A DNA stretch of 64,000 bases, taken from contig NC_134705.1 in assembly GCF_043290135.1 (NCBI RefSeq), positions 98,706,239 to 98,770,238 on the forward strand. Reading direction: 5' to 3'. Source of the stretch: Rhipicephalus microplus. Taxonomy: Eukaryota > Arthropoda > Arachnida > Ixodida > Ixodidae. Of this stretch, positions 53,698-64,000 are shown in pieces. The translations under genes were made by a program, and so were the position numbers. Under the pieces are notes generated by a model. It was not told the origin of the DNA. It did not search any database and saw only the letters and a program-made list of their open reading frames with translations. Position 1 is the stretch's first letter, and each line of letters begins with the position of its first letter.

Positions 53698-54571
53698 AAG
53701 CAGCGTTCTCAGGGAGGCTTTGCTTTCTTTTCAGTGTCCATACGCTGTCGGCTGCTGGCACTGCGCTTCCGTTTGCGCGTAGTGCAAGAAGAGGAATCTC
53801 CCGAACGAACGCTTGCATATTACTTTCTGGGTACTCACCTTCGCCATTTGATACCTAATGTGCAACTTAACAGAGGGCCGCAGTCAACAACACTTCCTGC
53901 GTTTTATGCAACAACTGTTGCGTTTTTTTCGCCATGTCAAGTCAAGCTGTCCTGGCTTAGATGTTTTGAACAACCAGATAGTTGAGCAATTGCTGCTTTG
54001 TTGCTTCCGTTGGTCCGCCATCCATCCATGCTCGCTCTAGACGGCTGTCTTGGAGCACGTTAACGGCTTCTTTTCTGCCGGGACACTTCCGGGACTTCAT
54101 GAGGCGCCTGGGATGGGGTGTGCTTCCTACTCTCGACCACCTCGAAAGACGGAGAATGGGACTGTCAGCAGCAGGTCCGAACTGCTCCCTTCGGGAAACA
54201 AACCAGCATTTTATGCGGCATTGTGTCATTGCTCGCGTTTTTTGGAGAGCCGTACATGCAGGATTTAGCTGCCTGAGAGTAAATCGCTTTGTTTCTTCTG
54301 GGCGTTGTTCAGAGGCCACCTCACTTGCCTTCTCATTGTTGCCGGCTCTTTCTGCCTCTGGCGCAACCGCTGCGAGGCGGTTGCAGCAGGCCGCCGCCGC
54401 CGCACACTCTACCCAATCCTAGGGCGATTGTACTCGGAGCTGCTGACTGTTTTGTCGGAGAAGCTCTTCTTCCTCGGTGAAGAGGAATTTCTTCGGCACT
54501 GGTCCTGGCCATTTGTGTCGGTCTGTGACGGACGAGTGAAACTTGTCTTTCGGCCAGCGTGGTATTGGTAG
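53697..54571 (+). pseudogene. LINE-D C-terminal CCHC domain, unit B
   Basis: Frames at 53734-53985, 53982-54422 and 54305-54571 carry the Tx1-type tail: FMRRLGWGVLPTLDHLERRR, then PNCSLRETNQHFMRHC (the C-P-N-C finger with the first Cys reading Gly in this copy; unit A keeps CPNC), ARVFWRAVHAGF, and an end FRPAWYW at TAG 54569-54571. Confidence 0.75.
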
Positions 54572-54876
54572 GCTGATGTGTCGATACGCTGGTAGAAATG
54601 GCATGCCAACATGTAAATATGCAAAATGTACATATTCATGTTTTATTTGTATCTCTTGTCTACCTTGAAGTATTTTTTGTGGCTGTGATTGTGTGAACCA
54701 TCAAATGTACATGTTCTTTCAACGTCATATCATAGCCATGTTCATGTATATAACGTTTGTTTTGTCATCATCGTTAGAGTATGTCTAACAAGGGAATGTT
54801 CTGTTGAGTGTTATTGACGTTTGTGGCGATAACGTTTTTCTAAACAAAAGCTTAATCGAAGAAACAAACAAACAAA

Positions 54877-55905
54877 ATACCCTGCTAGGTTTCCTGCCCG
54901 GGCTCAGGGCACCTAGACGCTTTGTGCGGTGAGGCGTAGCCTTTCCGCCGCTGTCCGGGCCCGCTAGATTGCCCAGAGTTGGTCGCACAGATTGTAGCTA
55001 TATTCACCGCACGTAGCTGACGCTCCTCGGGAAGGTCCAGTCCTATATTGGGCTCTCGGTATATTACCGTTACACGGGTGCAGTGCCATAGAATAACCGC
55101 CAAACCTTCGTGTTCATGCTTACAGTGGGCAGAGATTGCTTGTGGGTATTGTCTTGAATTCACTTTGTTAAGGTGTACTGGAATTGGAAAAGTTCTGGTT
55201 TGCAATCTTTTCCAATTCGTTTTTTGAGATCTGTGTAGCTGTTTGTGTGGTGGGCGATACTCTTCTAGTTGTTGCGTATTGTGTGCCAATATGTCATAGT
55301 ACGCGACCAGTGTGTCTCTGTCGTCTTTTATTATATATTCTTCATTGTCATCGCATCACCTCCATAGTCCCTATCACATCCAGTGGAGTCGTCCCCCCTT
55401 CTGTGGTGGGTGCTGGGTGCCGTGCCATCGCTGTTTGAGCTGTGGTGGGCTAGTTCCCTCAAGGTTCGGTGGGCGTTCTCGTTGAGGTTCGGATGGGTGG
55501 TCGTGTCTTCTATATTTTTTTCATTCCCTCGTGTGTGCCGGGATACACTTGAGGTATTTGGGTACAATTTCATTATTTAGCAAGTGTTCTACTCTGCGGT
55601 TCAGGATTTTGGCTGCATTGGTAGATACCCGTTTCCTTGTTAAATTCCTAATGGCCCTCTTGGAGTCACTCATAATTAATGTGTCGTGTTTTCGATAAAT
55701 GATTACGGCAACTGCAATGGCCATTTCATCCGCTGCCTCCAACGATCTGATCCTTAAAAAGCCCGAGGTCTCGGTCTTTCCTTTTGTGTCAATGACCGCC
55801 ATTTCAAAGAGGTAGCCACCCACAACTCTATTACAGATGTCATTGTTCGGGAATACCAGGCAGCGTCTGCAAAAAGCACACCGTCATGCGTGACGTGGTT
55901 TTAAG
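54877..55905 (-). pseudogene. LINE-E 3' end, unit B (contiguous)
   Basis: 5'-truncated I-group LINE tail, uninterrupted. RNase H (55823-55521): SLEAADEMAIAVAVI (Glu), TLIMSDSKRAIRNL (Asp), LKCIPAHTRE (His). Tail 55289-54885: LQTRTFPIPVHLNKVNSRQY and CAHCKHEHEGLAVILWHC. The LINE-G1 insertion site of unit A corresponds to about 55490-55510, with one copy of GGTGGTCGTG. Confidence 0.75.
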
Positions 55906-57080
55906 CATTATTTTCGAGTGGCATTTTTGTCTCTCAACGTTGTGTACACATGTACCAAACTCGGTATTACGTGACGCAAAATGACGACATATGTAAATGG
56001 CACATACAAATATGATAATCACGGCATGCGTGTCATTTAACAACATCACTACGTGCCACACTCATGATGTCCTTGCGGCCGTTTCGCTAGCTTCACGCAT
56101 GCAAATTTTTTATTACGTGACGTCAGTTGATGAAGAAGGCATGCGACTGGTGCAGACACGATAGTCATGAGATGTTTGTCATGTGAGAACGTGACTACAT
56201 GCCACAGTCAAAGCGCCAATACATTTCGACGTGGCGGGGTGCGCTTGTTCACCGGCCTTAATTTCGACGTGTCACGCAAGGCGCCGGTCCTGCTATATAC
56301 TCGCAGGCACGCGCCGCGCTGCGTTTCTTTGACGCATGCGCGTTTCAGCGCGTCCGGCGTCCCTTCGTCACAAAAAGAGGGAGACGCAGTGTTGTCTAGG
56401 TAACGCACCGGCGCGAAATACAACATGTCGCAATTCGCACCTGTTGCCGTCGGACCACGCCGACGGACGCTGGTCGCACCTGGCGTCAGACTAGTGGAGT
56501 GCTCGCTTTTTGCTGACGTAGCTTCGCTGTGCCCAGCGTGCGCGTGCGTCAACGCTACATTGGAGCATACTGGGCCGTTCATGATGCTGTCGCTGCTGTT
56601 TTGCTAGCTCCACATATACCAAATTTGGTGTTACATTGCATCAATGAATGAGGAAAGTATATGTCTGGTGCAAACATGATAATCCCGACGCACGTGTCAT
56701 GTAAGAACGTGACAACTTACCACGCTCATAGCGTGCTCGCGGTCGTTTTGCTAGCTCCACATATACTAATTTTCGTATCACGTGACTTGAATAGATGACG
56801 ATAGTTAACGCCACATCCAAATATGATAATCAAGACACAAAAATTATGTACAGCATCCTTTACCCCCACCTCGTAACGTTGTGGTGATTTTGAAATTACA
56901 TATAAACCTTTCCTATTCGTGTTTCGCATATCATTGATTCCCACTGTACGTGAGATCTGTCACTTTTTTATGTGCTCATCACGCATTACGAGACGTCAGC
57001 TTGCCAGCAAGGTAAGCACTACTGCTTCATCATGCTCAGTTCTCCGAAAGAGAAAGTGAGAGAGAAAGAATGATGGTATG
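55906..57080. repeat. Satellite-like ~147-bp repeats with GC-rich block, unit B
   Basis: Homologous to 28936-30060. Tract 56100-56430 differs from 29133-29464 at about three positions, while sequence on both sides differs at 10-15%. Confidence 0.65.
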
Positions 57081-57102
57081 AAGAAAGGCAGAAGGGCAAT
57101 CT

Positions 57103-57224
<122 letters not shown>

Positions 57225-57323
57225 AATGTCACAAGCGTTCGACGAGGCGGGCCGATCACCGAAATATCAGGAGTGCCTCCATCGCTTTCTGGCGTGAAAA
57301 TCCATCTTTCCGGCATTCCAAAA

Positions 57324-58225
57324 TTATTTTTTGGAAAGCGGCTGGTCATCGAGGTATGTAAACACTGCTGACAAAGACTGTCCCTGACAGTTGTACTGAG
57401 GACACTGACACAAATCATGGTCGATGGTTGCGACAGCGCCGCAATGGTCACACGCAGCACAGTCTGTCCATACAATGCGGCAAGCAAAGGCTTTCGTAAA
57501 AAGACAACCCATTCCACATGCGACAAAGAACGGTTGTCTTAGATCTGAATAAACCAGATGGAATGGTAAGTCATTGGTTTGAGTCGACGCGGTAAAGACG
57601 GGTGTGGAGAAACCCGGGCTTGTTCCACAGAGACCTGGCGACATTGTGAGCGAGCGTGTTAATCCTTGCAGCTGTGTCGTTTTTTGACAGTGTAAGGGGA
57701 ACTATCATGCTATTTTCGTTTGCGTTCTTCGCTGCATCGTCAGCATGCTTGTTATTGATGAATCTGCAGTGGCCTGGTAAGCATTAAAAAGTTAATCATG
57801 TCCTTTCTGTAGTACTTGTTGACACAGTTGTCTTGTTTGCAGCACAAGTTGGTAATGAAACCCACGACGCAGTGCAGTTCGAATGCAATATACCGCTGGC
57901 TTCGAATCGGTGAAAATTCACAATTTTAGAGGTGCTTCTTGTGCAATCCTGTGGAGTGCACAGCGGAGGGTGGCGAGCTCTGCGGTTGTCACTGTTTTCA
58001 TGTGAGACATTTGAAATCGGATGGTTCGTCTTTTGCAGGGAAGATCTTCGGTCCTCCAACATTTATCGAACGATCTATATAAATTTCAACGTGGCGTTTC
58101 TTTTGTTTGTGCAGCATAAGTATAGTGAGCTGCTTCAAAGCTGATGTCGAGAGATCCGCGTTCTTGCGAATTCCCGGTGTGGCCGAGCATTGGTTGGAAC
58201 GGTTCAAACACCAAGGAAGTGTCAA
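57324..58225 (-). pseudogene. LINE-C RNase H remnant and CCHC tail, third copy
   Basis: HVEIYIDRSINVGG (58120-58080; family IYTDGS, here Asp kept but the D-G-S reads D-R-S), a frame change, then the tail CAACDHCGAVATIDHDLCQC (57480-57410), a C-x2-C-x-n-H-x4-C finger. Confidence 0.7.
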
Positions 58226-58379
58226 GATGCGTTCCGGAGGTGTGTGGGCTGCTGGAAGGCAATAACGATAGCTAAAAATTCTCTTACAGAAAGAGGTAAA
58301 TGTTGTCGGTCATCGGAAAGCAAGGCGATGTGGTGGGCAGGGGCGCGAGCAAGGAGCCTAATATACGATCGAAGCACCT

Positions 58380-58751
58380 CTAGAGAATTGTGCGTTGTGG
58401 CCGGATGATCTTTGACGATGGCGATGGCCTCCGCTGTGGATGTGCAGCGTGATAGTACAAGAGAAACTCTGAGTGCCTGGCCTGGGCGTTTTCGATTGCG
58501 CGTATACTACTTCTGCAGGCGTTCGTCAAAACTGGCAAGCTGTACCGCAGGTACGACCGGAACAACGTCCTGTATTGCTGCAACATTGCGTGTACTGATG
58601 TGTCCCACTTTTTTCCTCCGAGGAATTTGAAATGTTGGGCGATGGCTGTTAGGCACTTCTTTAATGTGGCCACATTGGAGCTCCAGCAGAGATTTTTATT
58701 AATGCTGATCCTCAAGAACCTGTTAGCGGGTAAAACAAAGAATTTGTCCAT
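58380..58751 (-). pseudogene. LINE-C thumb/connection, third copy
   Basis: 123-aa frame: PANRFLRISINKNLCWSSNV (family K-F-L-G-V-x-I-D-x-x-L-x-W), ATLKKCLTAIAQHFKFLG, MLQQYRTLFRSYLRYSLP, IRAIENAQARHSEF. This is the post-RT connection of I-group elements. Confidence 0.75.
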
Positions 58752-59872
58752 TGATGGTGAAGGGATATGGCGTCGTTGCCTTCCACGTGCACGCTAACAA
58801 CGCCGATATGTCTGGACAGATATCGAGGCTTGTTCTCTAAGGTACGCCGAAATCGAATTTGCTGCTTATGAAGTCCCGCACGCATCTGTGGACGTGTTAC
58901 ACAAGATGTCCAAACAGGGATATCGTCTGCATAGATAGATATGTGCACAGGCTCTGGTATAGTTCCCACGAGGCCGATCATAACTAGACTAATTAATGTG
59001 GTGCTAAATACAGCACCTTGGGGAACACCACGGTGCATGTAACGCTCAGCTGTCAGCCCATCATCAGTTTCCATAAACAATGATCACACATGAACGTAGC
59101 AACAAATCCAGCGGTACACTCGCTCACCCAAGCCAACTGACTCGAGGGCGTCAAGTATGGCCTCATGAGAGACATCATCATAGGTTACTTTGACATTCAA
59201 AAACAATGCTACATATATCTGTCGGCTCATTTTCTGGTGTTGTGCGTCAGTCGTCAGGTCAATGACGTTGTCGATGGAGCTAAAAAGATGATGAAAGCCG
59301 GTCATGGCATCTGGATATACTCTGTAGCGCTCTAAGGACCGCTCGAGCCTGACAAGTATCATTCGCTCTATCAGCTTGCCCACGCAACTGGCCAGTGCAG
59401 TCGGTCCGTACGAAAACAGCTCTAGAGGCGATTTTCCAGGTTTGAAAAATGGAAGCAAATGGCTTGTTTTCCATTCTCTGGGAAGAGCTCCAGCTCTCCA
59501 AGACTCATGGAACTCGCCCAGTAAAGCACTACGTGCATGATTAGTTAGGTTGCATATCAGGCGGTATAATATACCATCTTGCCCGGGTGACGACGATCGA
59601 TTACAAGAAGTGAGGAACGATGAGAACGACGAGAACACACATGAACGACGAGGAACGATGGGAACACCCTTGGGCGCTTGAATCGCGCGAGTGTCAAGAA
59701 ATACCCGACATCGATGGCGTCGACCGAACGAAGGCATAGAATCAATGTCAGCTGTAAGAAAAACCTCACATATGCAACGTTGGCCCTCCGACGAATGCAA
59801 ATAATCAATTTCAGGGTCCCAGCAGAAATTTAACCCAAGAATTCTGGGTGCGACTGAAGCATTTTGCCACAA
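58712..59872 (-). pseudogene. LINE-C reverse transcriptase, third copy
   Basis: Same two frames and same defects as 159-1319, including LFLNVKVTYDD and the frameshift near 59082. DNA 58554-59784 matches 1-1231 with a single difference that I can find (position 16), then divergence rises to about 10%. Confidence 0.85.
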
Positions 59873-60279
59873 AGCAACGCCAGGTCTCGGAACTACTTTG
59901 CAAATAGACGCTAATCGTCATGAAACATCAATAGTGGTTGCAGTGCTGCCTACCCAATTTTATAAACATTACATATGTACTATTTTGATGCAGCCGTCAC
60001 GTTGAGTTAACGTCAGATGTGGTTACTTGCCATGAGCTGAGGTTGATATATGTCGCTGTGTCCAGGGCCAGCATCTTCACGAGCATCAGCGCTTCATATC
60101 AGCTTTTGGTATTGCTAATACGCATGTTTCAGTGGGCATCGCTGCGCAAATGCAAACAACTGGTTATATAAACATCTGCAACTCTTCAACGTATGTCTCT
60201 GTGTGTGAAATTCGTACATTATTTAATCGTCATTTCTTGACGTGTCTCTAAATAAAACAATTGCAACACGGTCACCTTT

Positions 60280-61148
60280 CCTCCGGATGCTTCGCATAAC
60301 GTTGATTTCCAGATACATGGGATCTGCAGAATTTTTTGCTGTCTACTTCCTCTTTGTGCTGGAGAGTGTGTAAATATATTGTAAACAAACTTGTTGTTGG
60401 GCTAGTTGGTGCAACATTTATAAAAGTTAATTTGCGGCATCAGGTGCGTTTGTTTCATGACTGGCTCCGTGTGGTCCACTACAGTCTTCTTCCGCAAGGA
60501 CTGGCTGCTCAACACCTTCGATGGCTGAGGCAGCAACTAGGCGTACTCACAGAAGTAAGGTGGAAGTAGGTCCTGAACACCTCTGCTCAAGGTGTTTCAG
60601 AAGCAAAGAAGGGAAGAACGGAGGCACATTTTGGTGCTACAGGACGCATACATTCCGGCAGAGATGAAGAGATGGCTTCGGAAGGCACAGAAGTTTGCCA
60701 TTGCACCTCACATATCTACCCATGAGCTTGTCGGACTAAACAGGGAATATTCTGCGAAGGCCAAGCATTACCGGGACACATGCCTACAAGATGGTATGAA
60801 ATGTTTATCAAAATGTGCACCCCAGGATCAAGATAGACCTAAATTCAAAGGCTTAAACAACATCGTGTCGTTTTTTAAAGACCACAGATTAACGTTAATG
60901 CTAGCCGACAAAGAAGGTTGCTTTCTGGTCATGCCTGAAGGAGCATACAAAGAAAAGGCTTTAGTGGCTATCAAAAAGACCTTCCACCCAGTTAAGTTGA
61001 GAGCGACTCGCGTCAAGTCTAAGTTCGCAGATTTTTGCAAGAATGCGGGGCTTGCAATGTTAGCTAAGGGCATAAAGAGCAGCAAAGGGAGCAACATCTA
61101 AGTTTTTTCTCGGCCAACACAAGCAAACCGGATGTACCTTTTCACACT
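60280..61148 (+). pseudogene. PLE RT N-terminal part, unit C
   Basis: Frames 60336-60569 and 60592-61101 match 1784-2597: HELVGLNREYSAKAKHYRD, LADKEGCFLVMPEGAYKEKA. A TAA after KGSNI (61099-61101) and a degraded AKTHKPD block precede the transposon insertion at 61149 (target CACT 61145-61148). Confidence 0.8.
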
Positions 61149-64000
61149 GGGTTATTCCGCGAGAGACCAACACGGGTCCAAACATTGATATTTTAGATTT
61201 CATTGAGTATTTTATATTTCGTGTACTTCTCACCAGGTAGCGCGAAAATCAACTTCATTTTATTATTAACGGCATAACTGACGAGGAAAAAAATATCACA
61301 CTTCACCAACACGAAGGCACCAACTTCGTGACCTGTCATTTTCGAAAATTGCAGATACTATAAAAAAACAAATATTGTTGTTTCAAGGAAGATGTTTTTT
61401 TATCTGAAATGCCTGTCTAATGAAGAATAAATTCATACGATTTGAAGTTTGTAGACCTTAAGAAAATAGCTTTTAAATATGTCTAACTTTACGACAGTTT
61501 ATTAAAAGTTATGTATTCCCCATTTTTTCTCCGAAAATAATGCAAGCAGCGTTTTCAAATTTGACACGTTATAATATATAGTGTGTTCTTTAGGTACATA
61601 AATTATTGTTGCCGTAAGGCAAATGTAATTTTTTACATATTGCCTTAAAATTCTCATATTGGCAAAAGTGTACTCGAGTGAAATTTGAATAATAAAAAAA
61701 ACCAATCTTCGAATTTTTTTAAAATCTCGTAAATAGACAACCGAAGGCCATAATACAGTAATATAGAAAAACGTGTTGCATTATTTTGTTTTTAGCGACA
61801 ATATTCGTGGTACAAATCAGAGCTTTTCGAGAATGCGCTGATAAGCTGAGAAATCTAGAAATCAGAACGGAAAAGTGGCATTAAGCTTCAAACACGAGTA
61901 AACGTGACCGCACATGGTGAAGAAAAGCTGTTTTAGCACTGTGACAAATACGTACCCATAAAGGCGCATTTATGCTTCTGATAACACAGCTCTATTGGAG
62001 GAAATCTTCGACACTGTAACTCAGTTGCAAAACATCTGTATATATTTGCATATAAACTCAAACATAAAAATGTTCCAACACAAGTTTTGGGTTTCGCTAG
62101 AAAAAAAGCATATGCGCTAAAGTACCCTCACTGGTATTTTGGTGGTGACTGCGTGAAACAAGACATGCGCTCAAAATGGCTGCATCATTTGCAGATCACA
62201 TTCAGCAGTACGTGACGCTAACAAAACACGACCACGATCAGTTCCCGCAGACGTGCTTAGCCAAACATGTCAAGAACGTATGCCTGGAACACGTGGCAAC
62301 AATTTCCACTGGCTCTTCCTAAACTGACGGAATGTTTCTAGCTTGTCTGTATTTGCACACAGCAGCTTGACATTTTTGAGCTTCACGCTCATTTGCGCCA
62401 CCATTTGGGATGCTGACATAATCACAGCTGAGCTTGCCGCTCTTAGGGTGTAGAGCGTAGCCTGATGCTTTAGTAGGCCACCAACGCCGTCACAAGAATT
62501 CTTGCCATTTCCTTTGGCCGAAAAAATTCACTTTGTTGATATATAATCTTTCTGACATAACCCAAACAACCGGTACTTGTTTTTGAAGTCACTGCATGCA
62601 CCACCAGAAACATAAGTAACATGCGTGTCAGGCTTAAGTTGCTCCTTCATATAGTTGTGGATTATTTGTAGAGCAAAACAGGCATGTGCAGCATCATGGC
62701 ATGTGTCATCACTGATGGCGGCCAAACTTTGAATTGATTGCTTCCTTGTGACGACACACGTGAATATAGACACCTGTATTTTGTGCCAATGATACGACTG
62801 TACCTCATTCGGTAAAATGGCTGTCCAATTTTTGGCGAAATCAAAGTGAAAAATGCAAGATCCTTTTTCTTGGTTCTCTCTCGCCTGGCGTATTGCTGAT
62901 TCTTGAATGTATCCTATGTAATCATGGGTACTCCACTTCACGAACCATAGACTTAGCTCTCGCAGAAAAGCACTTGCCTAGGCTGTTCTTTTACTAGATC
63001 GTCATTTTTCCATACTGCATAGGCCACCTCAATATCTTCAGCGATTCCTAAACATGTGGCTGCCAGAGCGTCCTCCTTAGCACAATAGTCACAATGGCCT
63101 AAAAAAAATCACTTGTAGGGGAGCTGCATAGACATCGTTCTTCAAAAGGTCCGTCGTGTAGGCACCATCGGTGACGTCTTGTAGGGCAGAAACACACTCC
63201 GTGGCATTAGCACAGTGCATACAAAGGCACACTTCTTGGTGTGGCGCAAGAAAAACCCACTTCGGCCTCAGTGAATAAAACTTTGAGAGCCCAATAGACG
63301 TGTTCAAATTAGCTTCTCTAAAGAGACGGTAAGCCTCTCGCACCGAACGGGTCATAAACCTTTTCGAAACAAGCTCCTTTTTTCCGTCAATGATAACAGA
63401 TACAACATCTTTTTTGTTGGGACTCTGCCGAGAGCAGCTATACTCATCTTTAGAGTAGTAAGCCATAGCTGCCTGGACGTCCTTTAGGTTCAGCCGTGTC
63501 CTTTTTATCGCATTTGGTGCTAACCATATCCCGTGTTTTTTGCGCCAGCGTCTGGATCTGTATATCATGTAAGCTGACAAGTTTGGTATAAGCAAGCGCT
63601 TGAAGTTTTTGGCGCTCTTTATCGGTAGGCAACAGCGTCAACAAACGCATGCGCTCTTGATACGAAGAACACGCTTCATAGGCTTGCTTGAAGTTCTTGA
63701 ACCACTGGGCACACACACTGCATTATGGATATGATGGTTGAAAGTGGTGGTTACACACGTTACGGTGGCATTTCACGGTTACTGTAAAATTGCTGCTAAG
63801 TTGTCTTGGCTTTGCATGAACTTTGCTATTTTGCGCATGCAGCTTTTCCAGTCGCATATGTGACAATGCTTCAGGCGTGTTTATGCACCGCTCTTGACTT
63901 CTGCCTTTTTCTTCTTCCGGCAAAAACTCATCAGCTGTTTCAGCTGAGAAGCCATTAGACGAAGACAGCATATCTTTGAGGCCTCTGAAGCAGTTCTGGC
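61149..64000. mobile_element. Long-TIR DNA transposon, unit C copy (runs off the window)
   Basis: Same element and same insertion point as 2598-6310: GGGTTATTCCGCGAGAGA directly after CACT. The left inverted repeat is 61149-about 61940, without the SINE. The transposase region from about 62150 to the window end is longer than in unit A. The right end lies outside the window. Confidence 0.85.
62170..63990 (-). pseudogene. DDE-type transposase, fuller copy
   Basis: Minus strand, N- to C-terminal: VCNHHFQPS and CAQWFKNFKQAYEACSSYQE (zinc-binding-like start, 63971-63450); SAYMIYRSRRWRKKHGIWLA (63595 down); a stretch VCLCMHCANATECVSA (Cys cluster); then 62941-62528 with IFHFDFAKNWTAILPNEVQS (first Asp region), AAISDDTCHDAAHACFALQI (S-D-D region), and YVSGGACSDFKNKYRLF (family S-D-G, the Asp here reading Gly). 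The DG-x-GG tail lies at about 62510-62480. Frameshifts near 63110 and 62950. Probable catalytic acids are visible but the gene is broken. Superfamily not certain. Confidence 0.65.

Larger units (their letters stand above)
47980..54876 (+). mobile_element. LINE-D, Tx1-like non-LTR element, unit B copy, split by LINE-F
   Basis: Body 47980-50317 and 52006-54876, with LINE-F at 50318-52005 in the EN/RT linker. ORF1 48069-49137, EN 49527-50300, RT 52488-53697, C-terminal domain 53697-54571, 3' UTR with an (AAAC)-type tail at 54858-54876. It has no LTR composite: the site reads ACGCTGGTCTGAAAAGC at 53037-53053. The most informative LINE-D copy. Confidence 0.85.
58554..64000. repeat. Tandem segmental repeat, unit C (partial)
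   Basis: Start of a third unit: LINE-C, spacer, PLE, DNA transposon in the same order as unit A, cut by the window end. It shares the transposon insertion site with unit A and not with unit B. Confidence 0.85.

Overview
The window looks like repeat-packed nuclear DNA of an arthropod, most likely a metastriate tick. The basis is a tRNA-headed SINE of the kind common in ticks, an abundant interspersed repeat with GGGGCGAAG ends that I recall from Rhipicephalus-type genomes, and I-group and Tx1-like LINEs with C-terminal CCHC fingers. I could not search a database, so the organism call is inference. I see no host protein-coding gene, rRNA or functional tRNA gene in 64 kb; the coding stretches I recognise belong to transposable elements and almost all are broken by stops, frameshifts or insertions.

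Layout. The window is a head-to-tail segmental array of one composite repeat unit: unit A (1-31662), unit B (31663-58553) and the start of unit C (58554-64000). After removing insertions private to each unit, units A and B shrink to about 17.80 and 17.72 kb. In order, the core unit holds: a minus-strand I-group LINE (LINE-C); a plus-strand Penelope-like element (PLE: RT plus GIY-YIG endonuclease); a minus-strand Tx1/L1-like LINE (LINE-B); an unclassified repeat block with a minisatellite; a tick interspersed repeat carrying a 12-bp minisatellite; a plus-strand Tx1-like LINE (LINE-D: ORF1 with zinc knuckles, EN, RT, CCHC tail); the 3' end of an I-group LINE on the minus strand (LINE-E); a ~147-bp satellite-like block; and a (CA)n tract that abuts the 3' end of the next LINE-C.

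Private insertions, most with readable target-site duplications (TSDs): unit A carries a 3.7-kb DNA transposon with ~0.8-kb inverted repeats (2598-6310, TSD CACT, Sola-like by inference) that itself holds a SINE; an LTR-retrotransposon composite with a near-perfect 1.1-kb palindrome (15932-20312); and a 5.75-kb full-length I-group LINE (LINE-G1, 22775-28524, 13-bp TSD). Unit B carries a 6.48-kb I-group LINE (LINE-G2, 36187-42664, 12-bp TSD) inside its PLE, a 5'-truncated LINE (LINE-F, 50318-52005, 9-bp TSD) and a tick repeat (31716-32698). Unit C shares the DNA transposon site with unit A, and its copy (61149 to the window end) keeps transposase exons that unit A has lost.

History read from the sequence: older LINE/PLE insertions, then duplication of the ~17.8-kb block, then unit-specific insertions. 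Pairwise identity between units is patchy: tracts of 0.2-1.2 kb with 99-100% identity sit inside sequence that is only ~90% identical. This fits gene conversion or unequal exchange. No novel gene system is evident; the notable items are the array, its mosaic identity, the inverted LTR composite flanked on both outer sides by the same (U3) LTR end, and the long-TIR transposon with a clean empty site.
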